From the NCBI RefSeq assembly GCF_004298145.1, contig NZ_SCRH01000015.1, forward strand, positions 62,001 to 126,000: a stretch of 64,000 nt of DNA. The letters are read 5' to 3'. This document shows positions 36,250 to 45,977 of the stretch, piece after piece. Position numbers and translations under genes: made by a program. The DNA comes from Mycobacterium sp. Lineage in GTDB: Bacteria; Actinomycetota; Actinomycetes; Mycobacteriales; Mycobacteriaceae. The notes below the pieces were generated by a model. The model made no database searches. It was not told the origin of the DNA and worked only from the letters and a program-made list of their open reading frames with translations. Positions within the stretch are counted from its first letter, which is position 1. Each line of letters begins with the position of its first letter.

Positions 36250-36276
36250 CTAGCACTTGAGACGCTAGAGTGCTAA
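36250..36276 (+). promoter_or_regulatory. CIRCE element (HrcA operator)
   Basis: CTAGCACTT (36250-36258), nine bases, then GAGTGCTAA (36268-36276). The CIRCE consensus is TTAGCACTC-N9-GAGTGCTAA: the right arm is perfect and the left arm has 7 of 9 bases. It lies 28 bp upstream of the ruc start, so HrcA repression and heat induction are expected. Confidence 0.88.
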
Positions 36277-36304
36277 CCACGTTTGCAATCATCCGGAGGT
36301 TTTC

Positions 36305-36640
36305 GTGCCGACTTACAGCTATCAGTGCACCGAGTGCGACGATCGCTTCGACATCGTGCAGGCCTTCACCGACGACGCGCTGACCACGTGCAAACGCTGC
36401 TCCGGTCGGCTGCGCAAGCGCTTCAACTCCGTCGGAGTGGTGTTCAAGGGCAGCGGTTTCTACCGCACCGACAGCCGCGAGTCCGGCAAGAAGTCCAGCA
36501 CCTCCGGCAATGGGTCCTCGTCGACCGACTCGGGATCGAGCTCGGGTTCGAGCGAAAAGTCCAATTCCAGTGAGAAGTCCAGCTCGAGCGAGAAGTCGAG
36601 CAGCAGCTCCACGGCGTCGGCCGCTGCCGCCACCAGCTGA
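36305..36640 (+). CDS. FmdB-type zinc-ribbon protein, redox-regulated chaperone Ruc-like
   Basis: 111 aa from GTG 36305, GGAGG upstream. Residues 1-45 form a zinc ribbon with C8, C11, C29 and C32 (CTEC and CKRC). Residues 48-111 are a disordered Ser/Lys/Glu-rich tail with repeated SSEKSS units. Family knowledge: the M. tuberculosis relative Rv0991c (Ruc) is an oxidation-activated chaperone in the HrcA regulon. The four Cys are kept and the CIRCE element is present, so the same role is likely. Confidence 0.85.
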   Translation: MPTYSYQCTECDDRFDIVQAFTDDALTTCKRCSGRLRKRFNSVGVVFKGSGFYRTDSRESGKKSSTSGNGSSSTDSGSSSGSSEKSNSSEKSSSSEKSSSSSTASAAAATS

Positions 36641-36704
36641 GGGTTATCCACACCGGCGTCGCTGACCGCCAGCCTGCCCATCGCGTTGCGCCTACCGTTG
36701 CGGC

Positions 36705-37385
36705 GTGGGCGAATCATCGCTGAACCCAAGCGCATTGAGCCGGCTGTCGCTGTGGTTGCGGCCGGACTGGACTCGTACTGTGCTGGCGCGCCGTGTCGCC
36801 GCGAGCGGGCTCGTCGTGCTGGCCGGGATCGCGACGCTGCGTTCCAATCCCGACGGTGACTACGCGCAGGTGGTGGTCGCCGAGCATGACCTGCGGCCCG
36901 GTGCCGCGTTGACCGCCGCCGACGTTCGACTCGAAAAACGTTTGGCCTCAACGGTTCCCGACGGGGTACGCGCCGACGTGGATGCCGTCGTGGGTTCGAC
37001 GCTGGCCGGCCCGGCGAGGCGCGGCGAGGTGCTCACCGACGTCCGGTTACTGGGCAGCCGGCTGGCCGAGGCCGCAATCGGGTCGAAGGCGGGACCCGGG
37101 GCCCGTATCGTGCCGCTGCGTCTGGCGGACGGCGCCTTGATCGACCTCGTTCGCGTCGGGGACGTGGTCGACGTGCTGGCCGCACCGGCGACCGGTTCGC
37201 CGGAGACCGCCCACGCCGCCCCCAAGGTAGTGGCCACCGACGCCGTCGTGGTGCTCGTGTCGGCCAGGGAAAAACTCCAGGCCGCCGAGAGCGACCGCGT
37301 CGTGTTGGTCGCGCTGCCGGCTCGCGTGGCGAACACGGTGGCGGGCTCGGCGCTAGGTCAGGCGGTGACGCTCACCCTGCACTGA
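36705..37385 (+). CDS. SAF-domain (CpaB/RcpC-like) secreted or membrane-anchored protein
   Basis: 226 aa, GTG 36705. One N-terminal hydrophobic segment is at about 31-46 (VAASGLVVLAGIATL), followed by an SAF domain (about 52-115; VVVAEHDLRPGAALTAADVRL) and a second beta domain. SAF domains of this type occur in Flp pilus assembly protein CpaB, but no other pilus gene is adjacent. Equivalent of Rv0990c. Function unknown. Confidence 0.8.
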   Translation: MGESSLNPSALSRLSLWLRPDWTRTVLARRVAASGLVVLAGIATLRSNPDGDYAQVVVAEHDLRPGAALTAADVRLEKRLASTVPDGVRADVDAVVGSTLAGPARRGEVLTDVRLLGSRLAEAAIGSKAGPGARIVPLRLADGALIDLVRVGDVVDVLAAPATGSPETAHAAPKVVATDAVVVLVSAREKLQAAESDRVVLVALPARVANTVAGSALGQAVTLTLH

Positions 37386-37422
37386 GTGCGTCGCCGCGGC
37401 TTCGCCCCCCAAACGCACTGGA

Positions 37423-37851
37423 TCAGGCGGCCGTCTGGAGGCTGGCACAGTATTTGCACTTGCGCGCGCCGTCCGGGATGTCGGACATGCACTCCGAGCA
37501 CGCCTTGGTCGCCGGTTCCTCTCCGAACACGGTGACCCCACGGCGGGCCTGGATGTGCTTATAAGGCACCACGATCATGAAGTACACGGCCGTCATGAAG
37601 ACGACGAAATAGATGATCGCCGAGATGAACGATCCGATGTCGACGAAGGTCGCCCTGTTGCCCGCGTCGCCGAGTTGCCAACCCAATCCGAACTTGGCAC
37701 CGGGCTGCACGGCCGCGACCAGCGGGTTGACCACGCTGTCGGTGAAGGCCTTGACGAGGTTCGAGAAGGCCAGGGCCACGACCAGACCGATGGCCACGGT
37801 GATCACGTCACCGCGCATCACAAAACTCTTGAATCCCTTTAGCATGCGCAC
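37423..37851 (-). CDS. mscL: Large-conductance mechanosensitive channel with C-terminal zinc ribbon
   Basis: 142 aa, ATG 37851 with GGGAGG upstream. MscL core: MLKGFKSFVMRGDVITVAIG (N-terminal helix and TM1 start) and TM2 about 73-95 (FISAIIYFVVFMTAVYFMIVV). Instead of the usual helical bundle tail it ends with C118-x2-C121...C132-x2-C135, a zinc-ribbon-like module. It opens under membrane tension to release solutes. The tail could bind zinc or sense redox; this is inference. M. tuberculosis MscL as I know it has a different C-terminus. Confidence 0.88.
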   Translation of the reverse strand: MRMLKGFKSFVMRGDVITVAIGLVVALAFSNLVKAFTDSVVNPLVAAVQPGAKFGLGWQLGDAGNRATFVDIGSFISAIIYFVVFMTAVYFMIVVPYKHIQARRGVTVFGEEPATKACSECMSDIPDGARKCKYCASLQTAA

Positions 37852-38005
37852 ACCTCCCGTAGCGCCAATTACCAGGGCGACACGCCGCCGCCCCCGGAAA
37901 ACGCTATGCCAGGTTGTGCGCTATCACACATTTCTCGGGCAATTAGTCGCCAAAGGTTGACCGCGTCGTGACGTCGGCAACCAGACCCTCGGTCGAGTCC
38001 GCCGC

Positions 38006-38134
38006 TCAACCGTGGTGTGGGGGCACGTTCTCCCGCAACCACTGCTCGTGCTCGTCGGCGTCCGGGTCGAGCCCGTCCGTCGACTCCTGAGTTCCCGAAA
38101 CCGATTCGGGGTCGAAACTGGGAGGTCTGGTCAC
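38006..38134 (-). CDS. Small acidic protein downstream of moaB2
   Basis: 42 aa from GTG 38134: it starts TRPPSFDPESVSG and ends EHEQWLRENVPPHHG, rich in Asp/Glu with no hydrophobic segment. It begins 22 bp after moaB2 on the same strand, so it is probably co-transcribed. No strong ribosome site is seen. I do not recognise the family. Support comes from codon-like composition and position only. Confidence 0.5.
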   Translation of the reverse strand: MTRPPSFDPESVSGTQESTDGLDPDADEHEQWLRENVPPHHG

Positions 38135-38156
38135 AACTAATCCCGGGGAACGCGAA

Positions 38157-38714
38157 TCAAATTTCCAGGCTCGACAACTGCCCGATGATCTGGGCCGCCA
38201 ACGGATTCAGCGTCGCCATTCCGTCGCGCACCGCATAGCGCGAGCCGGCCAGGTTGACCACCAACGTACTGCCGGAAACACCGGCCAGACCGCGTGACAA
38301 ACCGGCATCGACGATGCCTGCCGACAGCCCCGAGCCGCGGATAGCCTCGGCGATGCCAAGGATTTCGCGATCCAGGATCTCGCGGGTGGCCTCCGGGGTG
38401 ACGTCGCGGGGGGTCACGCCCGTCCCGCCGACCGAGACAACCAGGTCCACCCCGCCGATCACGGCGGTGTTCAGCGCATTGCGGATCTCGACCTCGTCGG
38501 CGGCGACCGCGACCACACCGTCGACGACGAATCCCGCCTCGGTCAACAGTTCGGTTACCAGCGGGCCGCTGTGGTCCTCGTCCCCGTGGGCGGTGCGATC
38601 GTCGACCACCACGACCAGAGCCCGGCCAACGACCAATTCCGCACCCGTTTCCATGGGTGCAACCGTATATCCGAGCTCCGACAATCCGGTCGCCGAGGGT
38701 TCGTCCACTCTCAC
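38157..38714 (-). CDS. moaB2: MoaB2/MogA-like molybdopterin-binding protein
   Basis: 185 aa. MoCF domain: ALVVVVDDRTAHGDEDHSGP, VSVGGTGVTPRDVTPEA (molybdopterin loop) and NLAGSRYAVRDGM. The family adenylates molybdopterin, but mycobacterial MoaB2 has also been reported to contact sigma factors. The stop of the upstream pepD gene and the moaB2 start share one base, so they form an operon (mprA-mprB-pepD-moaB2, as in Rv0981-Rv0984). Confidence 0.88.
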   Translation of the reverse strand: MRVDEPSATGLSELGYTVAPMETGAELVVGRALVVVVDDRTAHGDEDHSGPLVTELLTEAGFVVDGVVAVAADEVEIRNALNTAVIGGVDLVVSVGGTGVTPRDVTPEATREILDREILGIAEAIRGSGLSAGIVDAGLSRGLAGVSGSTLVVNLAGSRYAVRDGMATLNPLAAQIIGQLSSLEI

Positions 38715-40168
38715 TACTGGTCCGCCTTCCCGAGGGTGACCGGCAAACTCCGGCTGCCGCCACCGGCGGGATCGGAAAAGGTCAGCGTGATCTTGTCGCC
38801 GGGCGCCCTGGACCGTACGGCGGCGACCAATGCGTCGGCGCTGTTGATCGGGCGGTCGTCGACCTTGGTGACGACCACGTTCTTGGGCAAACCGGCGCTC
38901 GCGGCCGCACCACCCGCGACGACGTCGACAACTTTGGCGCCCGGGGTGCCTTTGTCGCTGGTCACCTGAACACCGAGCGAGGCGTGGGACGCCTTGCCGG
39001 TCGCGATCAGCTCGTCGGTGATGCGCTTGGCTTGATCGACCGGGATCGCGAAGCCCAGACCGATCGAGCCGCTCTGGGCGTCCGGCGACTCGCCGCCCAG
39101 GGTGGCGATGGCCGAGTTGACGCCCACCAGCTGGCCGTTCATGTTGACCAGCGCGCCGCCGGAGTTACCGGGGTTGATCGCGGCATCGGTTTGGATCGCG
39201 TCCAGCACGGTGTTCTGGTTGCCCGACTCACCGGTCGTGGACACCGGCCGGTTGAGCGCGCTCACGATTCCGGTGGTCACCGTGCCCGACAGACCCAAGG
39301 GCGACCCGATCGCCACCACCGGCTGACCGACATGGAGATCCGACGAAGAGCCCAGCGAGATGGGCGTGAGCCCGGACATGCCCTGCACGCGAATCACGGC
39401 GATGTCGCTGGTGGGGTCGGCACCGACGACCGTGAACGGGGCGGTGCGACCGTCAGAGAAGGTCACCGTGGTTTTCGGCGCCGGACCGCCCGGGCCGCCG
39501 GGAGGCACCGGAGCCCCGGGGGGACCCCCGGGGCCCTTGGGCGGTGCCGCCGCGGCCGCGACCACGTGGTTGTTGGTCAGGATCAGCCCGTCTGTCGACA
39601 GGATGATGCCGGAGCCCTCTTCGGACTGTCTCCCGATATCGGTCTCGAGCATCACGACGCTGGGCACGACTTTGGAGGCGACCTGCTCGACGCTGCCCGG
39701 CGGCATGTTCGCGGCCGGGACGCTGGGCGCCGCGCCCGCGATGCGCCCGCCGCCATTGCTCGTCGCGTGGTTGCCAAGCTCGATGGCCGTTGCCGCCGCA
39801 CCGCCGATACCGGCCGACACCACCGCGATAGCCACCGCACCGACGGTCAAAAGTCCTGCGCGAGAACGCTTCCGCGGTTCCGGCGCGGCGGGCATTCCAG
39901 GCAGCATGCCGGGAATCGGGCCCGCCCCGGGGATCGGGCCGGGCCCGGGGAGCCGGCCGGGCCTGCTGTTGCTGAACGGTTCGTAGGGCGGGCGGAACTG
40001 GGTTGTCTGCGACCGATAGCGCCAGTCAAACTGCTGGTTGTACGGCTGCTGATGCCCCTGGGCATAGCCTGAGGACCCCGCATGGCTCGGGACGGGCGCA
40101 GTCTGATTCGGCGCGGGCGGGTATCCCGGCTGCTGCGGCGGTGGCGAATACCTCGGGTCATTCGTCAT
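38714..40168 (-). CDS. pepD: HtrA-type serine protease/chaperone PepD
   Basis: 484 aa. A cytoplasmic Pro/Gly-rich N-terminal tail (1-100), TM about 104-128 (AGLLTVGAVAIAVVSAGIGG), protease domain with H201 (TNNHVV), D255 (TSDIAVI) and S336 (NPGNSGGAL), and a C-terminal PDZ (about 385-480). After the catalytic His a Gly/Pro-rich insertion (about 207-232) is longer than in the M. tuberculosis protein. It degrades or refolds damaged envelope proteins. Family knowledge: MprAB regulates pepD during envelope stress. Equivalent of Rv0983. Confidence 0.95.
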   Translation of the reverse strand: MTNDPRYSPPPQQPGYPPAPNQTAPVPSHAGSSGYAQGHQQPYNQQFDWRYRSQTTQFRPPYEPFSNSRPGRLPGPGPIPGAGPIPGMLPGMPAAPEPRKRSRAGLLTVGAVAIAVVSAGIGGAAATAIELGNHATSNGGGRIAGAAPSVPAANMPPGSVEQVASKVVPSVVMLETDIGRQSEEGSGIILSTDGLILTNNHVVAAAAAPPKGPGGPPGAPVPPGGPGGPAPKTTVTFSDGRTAPFTVVGADPTSDIAVIRVQGMSGLTPISLGSSSDLHVGQPVVAIGSPLGLSGTVTTGIVSALNRPVSTTGESGNQNTVLDAIQTDAAINPGNSGGALVNMNGQLVGVNSAIATLGGESPDAQSGSIGLGFAIPVDQAKRITDELIATGKASHASLGVQVTSDKGTPGAKVVDVVAGGAAASAGLPKNVVVTKVDDRPINSADALVAAVRSRAPGDKITLTFSDPAGGGSRSLPVTLGKADQ

Positions 40169-40240
40169 GTCGCTAAGTCGCTCTTCCTCTATCTCAGTGT
40201 TTCGGCAAGTCGACGGCTGGGTTCAACAGTAGCCGCAGAC

Positions 40241-41803
40241 CTACCTTGCCCGCGCGGACTGAGAGTCCACTGAGATAACGTTCGCCGATTCCCGAGAGTT
40301 CGCCTCATCGCCGGTCGCCGGCACCGCCGGGTCGGCCGTGGCGTCTACCTGGCCGGTTTCGGGTTCCGACGCGGAGTAGGTCGTCGGCGGCAGCGGCCGC
40401 CCGGGTAGCAGCACATAGAAGGAGGTGCCCGGGGGCTGGCCGCCCGGGACGGTGTCCTCGACCCGCAGCAACCCGCCGTGGTTGAGCACGACTTTCTTGA
40501 CGATTGCCAGCCCCAGTCCGGAGCCCGGCATGGACCGCGCCGTCGTCGAACGATAGAACCGCTCGAACACCAGCCGACGCTCTTGTGGTGGAATGCCGGG
40601 GCCATGGTCGGCGACCACCAGCTCGGCGTGCGACGGGTCGAGTTGTCGCATGGTGACACCGACGTGGCCACCCGGCGGGCTCCACTTGGCCGCGTTGTCC
40701 AACAGGTTCAGGACCGCACGCGAGAGCCCCGCGGCGTCGCCGTACGTCTGCCACGGCGTCACGTCAACGTCGAAGTGAATGTCGTTGCGGCGCCGCCTGA
40801 CTCGCTCCAGGCTGCGATCGACCACATCGGCCATGTCGACCGGCTCGTGCACCACCTGGCCGGCGTCGTCGCGGGTGAGGTCCACCAAATCGCCTACCAG
40901 AGTGGACAATTCCTCGATCTGCGCGAGCACATCGGCGCGCAGGTCGACCATCTCCTGTTCGGGCAGCCGCGGCGCTCCCGGTTCCATCGACGCCATCAGC
41001 AGCTCGACATTGGTCCGCAGCGACGTCAGCGGGGTGCGCAGTTCATGCCCGGCGTCGGTGACCAGCCGCGCCTGCCGTTCCCGCGACTCGGCGAGCGCCC
41101 GCAGCATCAGGTTGAACGACTCGGTGAGCCTGGCCAATTCGTCGCTGCCGAACACCGGAATGGGTCGCAGGTCATCGGTGCGCGCCACCCGCTCGGCCGC
41201 TTCGGTCAGGCGTGCCACCGGGCGCAGGCCGGCCCGGGTGACCATGCCGCCCGCGACCGCGGCGACCGCCACCCCGACGCCGCCGACCATCAGCAGCACC
41301 CAGCGCAGTTTGTTCATCACCGCCTCTGTCGGCTTGAGGCTCTTGGAGATCAGCAACGAGGTGCCGTTCTGCAGGTGGACGGCCAGGATCCGTTGATCGC
41401 CGGCGGTGCGCCGCGACATGAACAGCTCACCGTGGATGACCGCCTTTTCCGGCGCACCGACCGGCAGGGTCTGACCCGGCTGCTGGGCCGTGTAGATCGC
41501 GTGGCCCGGGTTCACCAGGATCGCGTTGACGTCCGAATAGGCGGTGCCTTCGATCGCTTTGCCGGGGTCCGCCGCCAGTGAACCACTGGCGATCAGCAGT
41601 TGGGCCCGGCTTTGCAGTTGGTTGTCGATGTCGCTGTACAGCGCGGCCGAAATCACGGCGTAGACGGCGAAGGCCATCAGGACCACGACCATCGCGACCA
41701 TCGACATCGCCAGCAGCATGACCCGCCACCGCAACGACAGGGAGGGCGTGGCGCGCAGCGGTGGGCGCATGGGTGGGCGCGCAGGCCGGTGGAACTTGAT
41801 CAT
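40241..41803 (-). CDS. mprB: Sensor histidine kinase MprB
   Basis: 520 aa from ATG 41803, 16 bp after mprA; upstream in-frame codons would overlap mprA. Two TM helices (about 32-52 and 165-190) flank an extracytoplasmic sensor domain. HAMP follows, then the H-box DAGHELRTPLTSLRTN, N-box LLDNAAKW and G-boxes VADHGPGIP and GSGLGLAIVK. It senses envelope stress and phosphorylates MprA. Nearly identical in layout to Rv0982. Confidence 0.96.
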   Translation of the reverse strand: MIKFHRPARPPMRPPLRATPSLSLRWRVMLLAMSMVAMVVVLMAFAVYAVISAALYSDIDNQLQSRAQLLIASGSLAADPGKAIEGTAYSDVNAILVNPGHAIYTAQQPGQTLPVGAPEKAVIHGELFMSRRTAGDQRILAVHLQNGTSLLISKSLKPTEAVMNKLRWVLLMVGGVGVAVAAVAGGMVTRAGLRPVARLTEAAERVARTDDLRPIPVFGSDELARLTESFNLMLRALAESRERQARLVTDAGHELRTPLTSLRTNVELLMASMEPGAPRLPEQEMVDLRADVLAQIEELSTLVGDLVDLTRDDAGQVVHEPVDMADVVDRSLERVRRRRNDIHFDVDVTPWQTYGDAAGLSRAVLNLLDNAAKWSPPGGHVGVTMRQLDPSHAELVVADHGPGIPPQERRLVFERFYRSTTARSMPGSGLGLAIVKKVVLNHGGLLRVEDTVPGGQPPGTSFYVLLPGRPLPPTTYSASEPETGQVDATADPAVPATGDEANSRESANVISVDSQSARAR

Positions 41804-41819
41804 CGTGGGAATTGCGTCG

Positions 41820-42506
41820 TCACGGTGGTGTCTCCCGAAGGACATAACCCACTCCGCGCACCGTGTGGATGAGCCGGGACTCACCGTCGGCTTCGGTTTT
41901 GCGGCGCAGATAGCCCACGTAGACTTCCAGCGCATTGCCCGAGGTGGGGAAGTCGAATCCCCATACCTCCTCGAGGATGCGGCTGCGGGTGAGCACGCGG
42001 CGCGGATTGGCGATCAGCATTTCCAGCAACGCGAACTCGGTGCGCGTCAGGCTGATTCCGCGTTCGCCGCGGGTGACCTCGCGGGTCGCCGGGTCCAGGG
42101 TGAGGTCGGAGAACTTCATCGCCACCGATTCGGCGTCATCCTCCGGCTTGGTCCGGCGCAGTAGCGCCCGCATCCGGGCCAACAGTTCTTCCAGGGCGAA
42201 CGGCTTCGGCAGGTAGTCGTCGGCGCCGGCGTCCAGCCCCGCGACCCGTTCGGAAACCGAATCGCGCGCGGTGAGCACCAGGATCGGCAGGTCGTCGCCG
42301 GTGCTGCGGAGCTGACGGCAGACCTCGAGACCATCCAGGCGCGGCATCATCACATCCAGGACGAGCGCGTCGGGGCGATCGCTGGCGATCCGTTCGAGGG
42401 CTTCGACCCCGTCATGGGCCAACTCGACCGAGTAGCCGTTGAAGGACAACGATCTGCGCAGCGATTCGCGCACCGCGCGATCGTCGTCGACGACCAGTAT
42501 TCGCAC
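41820..42506 (-). CDS. mprA: Response regulator MprA
   Basis: 228 aa. Receiver domain with acidic pocket [10 protein letters not shown], phospho-Asp in [15 protein letters not shown] and Lys in [12 protein letters not shown] winged-helix OmpR-type DNA-binding domain follows (about 128-225; [25 protein letters not shown]). It controls stress genes including sigma factors and pepD. First gene of mprA-mprB-pepD-moaB2. Equivalent of Rv0981. Confidence 0.96.
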   Translation of the reverse strand: MRILVVDDDRAVRESLRRSLSFNGYSVELAHDGVEALERIASDRPDALVLDVMMPRLDGLEVCRQLRSTGDDLPILVLTARDSVSERVAGLDAGADDYLPKPFALEELLARMRALLRRTKPEDDAESVAMKFSDLTLDPATREVTRGERGISLTRTEFALLEMLIANPRRVLTRSRILEEVWGFDFPTSGNALEVYVGYLRRKTEADGESRLIHTVRGVGYVLRETPP

Positions 42507-42563
42507 GGCCCCTAGTTTCGTCCCACCGCCTGAGACTGACCTGAGAGGCGCGCCGCCATCGGG

Positions 42564-42737
42564 CTAGCGGCGGTCGAAGTCGATCAGGCCGAGACGGGCC
42601 GCCTTGAGCAGCCTGCGCGGGACTTTGTGCCGCTGACCTGCGACCGTGACACCGACGAGTTCGGTCTTCTCGGCCTTCCACTGCGCGCGCCGGCTACGGG
42701 TGTTCGCGCGCGACATTCTGCGCTTGGGTACGGCCAT
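42564..42737 (-). CDS. rpmF: 50S ribosomal protein L32
   Basis: 57 aa from ATG 42737: [20 protein letters not shown] is the classical L32 start. The sequence lacks the CxxC zinc pair found in some L32 proteins, so it is the Cys-minus (zinc-independent) form. Divergent from the atuA-type gene across 285 bp. Confidence 0.93.
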   Translation of the reverse strand: MAVPKRRMSRANTRSRRAQWKAEKTELVGVTVAGQRHKVPRRLLKAARLGLIDFDRR

Positions 42738-42966
42738 GGTCGGGCCTAACTCCTCAATGTGGCTTGCAGTTCGGCAATGTCGCGCGGCGTGGCCGGGAGG
42801 CCGAACGGACGACGATCGCGTATCAGGATAGTCGCTGGTCCGCTCGTCGCCAAAACGGACGCCCGCCTGCCCGCGGTCCAGCCGGCTGCGCGCCTGCCGT
42901 GCGGGCACGGCCCTGGTGCACCCGCAACGAAGTGGGATCCTTGACGTGACACCCGCGGTACCCGCT

Positions 42967-42982
42967 AACCTACCGGTTGGTT
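42967..42982. promoter_or_regulatory. Palindromic operator candidate upstream of the atuA-acc operon
   Basis: AACCTACCGGTTGGTT: 7 of 8 base pairs are symmetric about the central CG. It is 40 bp upstream of the first gene of the acyl-CoA operon and followed by GGAGG at about 43012-43018. The form fits a TetR-type site; no regulator gene is adjacent. Confidence 0.45.
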
Positions 42983-43022
42983 GGTTGGGTTTCGCCGGTG
43001 AATCCCTGAATGGAGGACGGAC

Positions 43023-44747
43023 ATGGCCTCTGCTTCCGGTGCTTCCGGTACTTCCGGTGGTGGCGTCCGGATCGCGAACTGCTCCGGGTTCTACGGCGAC
43101 CGGCTCTCGGCGATGCGCGAAATGCTCACCGGCGGTGAGGTCGACTACCTCACCGGCGACTACCTGGCCGAACTCACCATGCTGATCCTGGGCCGGGACC
43201 GGATGAAGCACCCGGAGCGCGGCTACGCCAGGACCTTTCTGACACAGCTCGAGGACTGCCTGGGCGAGGCGCGCGACCGCGGGGTCCGCATCGTGGCCAA
43301 CGCCGGCGGCCTCAACCCGGCCGGCCTCGCCGACGCGATCCGCGCGCTGACCGACCGCCTGGGTATCGACGCCCGGATCGCCCACGTCGAGGGCGACGAC
43401 CTGTTGCCGCGTGCCGCGGAACTGGGCCTGGGCAGCCCGTTGACGGCGAACGCTTACCTGGGCGCCTGGGGCATCGTCGACTGCCTGGGCGACGGCGCCG
43501 ACGTCGTCGTCACCGGCCGGGTCACCGACGCCTCGGTGATCGTCGGGGCAGCCGCCGCGCATTTCGGTTGGGGTCGCACCGACTACGACCGGCTCGCCGG
43601 CGCCGTGGTCGCCGGCCATGTCATCGAATGCGGTGTGCAGGCCACCGGTGGCAACTACTCGTTCTTTACGGAGGTCGCCGACCTCACCCACGCCGGTTTC
43701 CCCCTCGCCGAGGTCTACGCCGACGGATCCTCGGTGATCACCAAGCACCCGGGCACCGGCGGCCTGGTCAGCGTCGACACCGTCACCGCCCAGCTGCTCT
43801 ACGAGATCACCGGGGCCCGCTACGCGAACCCCGACGTCACCGCCCGGATGGACACCGTCGAGCTCGCGTCCGACGGCCCCGACCGGGTGCGCATCAGCGG
43901 CGTGCGCGGCGAAGCCCCGCCGCCCACCTACAAGGTGTCGCTGAACAGCATCGGCGGATTCCGCAACTCGATGACCTTCGTGCTGACCGGCCTGGACATC
44001 GAGGCCAAGGCCGAGTTGGTGCGCAGGCAACTCGACGCCGCACTCACCGTCAAACCCGCCGAACTCGAGTGGACCCTGGCCCGCACCGACCACGCCGACG
44101 CCGACACCGAGGAAGCCGCCAGCGCCCTGCTGCACTGCGTCGTGCGCGACCCCGACCCCGCCAACGTCGGACGCCAGTTCTCCTCGGCCGCAGTGGAATT
44201 GGCGCTGGCCAGCTATCCAGGATTTCACGTCACCGCCCCGCCGGGCGACGGCCAGGTCTACGGCGTGTTCACCGCCGGCTACGTGGACGCTACGAAAGTG
44301 CCGCACGTCGCGGTGCACGCCGACGGGACCGGGACTTTCATCCCTTGCGCCACCGAGACTTTGGAGTTGACACGCGCCGATCCGCCGCCGCTGCCCGAGC
44401 CGCTTGCGGACGGGCCGGTGCGCGGGGCGCCGCTGGGCCGCGTCGCCGGGGCCCGCAGCGGCGACAAGGGCGGCTCGGCCAACGTCGGGGTCTGGGTCCG
44501 CACCGACGAGCAATGGCGCTGGCTGGCCCACACGTTGACCGTCGAGCGCCTCAAGGAGCTGCTGCCCGAAGCGGCGGACTTCGACGTCGTCCGCCACGTG
44601 TTGCCGAATCTGCGGGCGGTGAACTTCGTGATCGAGGGCATCCTCGGTCAGGGCGTCGCCTACCAAGCGCGGTTCGATCCCCAGGCCAAGGGGCTGGGCG
44701 AATGGCTGCGCAGCCGCTACGTCGACATTCCGGAAGGGTTTCTGTGA
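43023..44747 (+). CDS. AtuA-like (DUF1446) acyclic terpene utilisation family protein
   Basis: 574 aa, ATG 43023. The main domain (about 15-445) begins [20 protein letters not shown] and holds [14 protein letters not shown] and [23 protein letters not shown] separate C-terminal alpha/beta domain (about 455-560) includes [18 protein letters not shown]. Family knowledge: AtuA is required for growth on acyclic terpenes in Pseudomonas but has no defined reaction. It heads an operon with two acyl-CoA dehydrogenases and a biotin carboxylase pair and overlaps fadE13 by GTGA. Equivalent of Rv0976c. Confidence 0.85.
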   Translation: MASASGASGTSGGGVRIANCSGFYGDRLSAMREMLTGGEVDYLTGDYLAELTMLILGRDRMKHPERGYARTFLTQLEDCLGEARDRGVRIVANAGGLNPAGLADAIRALTDRLGIDARIAHVEGDDLLPRAAELGLGSPLTANAYLGAWGIVDCLGDGADVVVTGRVTDASVIVGAAAAHFGWGRTDYDRLAGAVVAGHVIECGVQATGGNYSFFTEVADLTHAGFPLAEVYADGSSVITKHPGTGGLVSVDTVTAQLLYEITGARYANPDVTARMDTVELASDGPDRVRISGVRGEAPPPTYKVSLNSIGGFRNSMTFVLTGLDIEAKAELVRRQLDAALTVKPAELEWTLARTDHADADTEEAASALLHCVVRDPDPANVGRQFSSAAVELALASYPGFHVTAPPGDGQVYGVFTAGYVDATKVPHVAVHADGTGTFIPCATETLELTRADPPPLPEPLADGPVRGAPLGRVAGARSGDKGGSANVGVWVRTDEQWRWLAHTLTVERLKELLPEAADFDVVRHVLPNLRAVNFVIEGILGQGVAYQARFDPQAKGLGEWLRSRYVDIPEGFL

Positions 44748-45892
44748 CTATCTGGACCACACCCGAACGCGAGCAACTGCGAAAGACGGTGCGCTCCTTC
44801 GCGGAACGTGAGATCTTGCCCCACGTCGACGAATGGGAGCGCACCGGCGATCTGCCGCGCAGCCTGCATCGCAGCGCCGGGGCGGCCGGGCTGCTGGGCG
44901 CGGGCCTCCCCGAATCGGTCGGCGGCGGGGGCGGCGACGGCGCCGACGCGGTCATCATCTGCGAAGAAATGCATCAGGCCGGCGCCCCGGGGGGCGTCTT
45001 CGCGTCGCTGTTCACCTGCGGCATCGCCGTGCCGCACATGATCGCCTCCGGCGATGCCCGGCTGATCGACACCTTTGTCCGGCCGACGCTGGCCGGCGAG
45101 AAGATCGGTTCGCTGGCCATCACCGAGCCCGGCGGTGGTTCGGACGTCGGGCACCTGCGCACCTCGGCGGTGCGGGACGGCGACGACTACATCGTCAACG
45201 GCGCCAAGACCTACATCACCTCCGGGGTTCGCGCCGACTACGTCGTCACGGCGGCGCGCACCGGAGGCCCTGGCGCGGCGGGGGTTTCGTTGATCGTGGT
45301 CGAGAAGGGCACCCCCGGCTTCGAGGTGACGCGCAAATTGGACAAGATGGGCTGGCGGTCCTCGGACACCGCCGAGCTCTCCTACACCGACGTCCGGGTG
45401 CCGGTGGCCAACCTGGTCGGCGCCGAGAACAGCGGGTTCGCCCAGATCGCCCAGGCCTTCGTCTCCGAGCGCATCGGCCTTGCCGCACAGGCATATTCGA
45501 GCGCACAGCGATGCCTGGACCTGACGGTGCAATGGTGTCGCGACCGTGAGACGTTCGGTCGCCCGTTGATCTCGCGGCAATCGGTGCAGAACACGCTGGC
45601 CGAGATGGCCCGCCGCATCGATGTTGCCCGCGTCTACTCGCGCAGCGTGGTGGAACGTCAGCTCGCCGGCGAGACGAATCTGATTCCGCAGGTGTGTTTC
45701 GCCAAGAACACCGCCGTCGAGGCCGGGGAATGGGTTGCCAACCAAGCCGTCCAGCTGTTCGGCGGCATGGGCTATATGGCCGAATCCGAGGTCGAACGCC
45801 AATACCGGGACATGAGGATCCTGGGTATTGGCGGCGGAACCACCGAGATCCTGACCGCACTGTCCGCCAAACTCCTGGGGTTCCAATCATGA
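44744..45892 (+). CDS. fadE13: Acyl-CoA dehydrogenase FadE13
   Basis: 382 aa from GTG 44744, coupled to the previous stop; the same length as Rv0975c. ACAD signatures: [18 protein letters not shown] (FAD/acyl loop), [14 protein letters not shown], and the C-terminal block [20 protein letters not shown] with [12 protein letters not shown]. It oxidises an acyl-CoA with FAD and passes electrons to ETF. Confidence 0.92.
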   Translation: MTIWTTPEREQLRKTVRSFAEREILPHVDEWERTGDLPRSLHRSAGAAGLLGAGLPESVGGGGGDGADAVIICEEMHQAGAPGGVFASLFTCGIAVPHMIASGDARLIDTFVRPTLAGEKIGSLAITEPGGGSDVGHLRTSAVRDGDDYIVNGAKTYITSGVRADYVVTAARTGGPGAAGVSLIVVEKGTPGFEVTRKLDKMGWRSSDTAELSYTDVRVPVANLVGAENSGFAQIAQAFVSERIGLAAQAYSSAQRCLDLTVQWCRDRETFGRPLISRQSVQNTLAEMARRIDVARVYSRSVVERQLAGETNLIPQVCFAKNTAVEAGEWVANQAVQLFGGMGYMAESEVERQYRDMRILGIGGGTTEILTALSAKLLGFQS

Positions 45893-45977
45893 TCACACCG
45901 CCTCCTTGCCCCCTCGCCGCTGCGCGGCCGGGGGTACCCCCACATCGCTTCGTCGCCCTGCGTCGTCGGCGGTGGTC

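Noticed and set aside
43568..45892. A 774-codon open frame over the atuA-like and fadE13 genes
   Set aside because: FadE13 begins at GTG 44744; the preceding codons are out-of-frame atuA sequence.
45893..45977. Small gene between fadE13 and accD2
   Set aside because: The 85 bp hold a GGGGGTACCCCC palindrome, and the short frame simply runs into accD2. The accD2 homologue start at ATG 45978 is clear.
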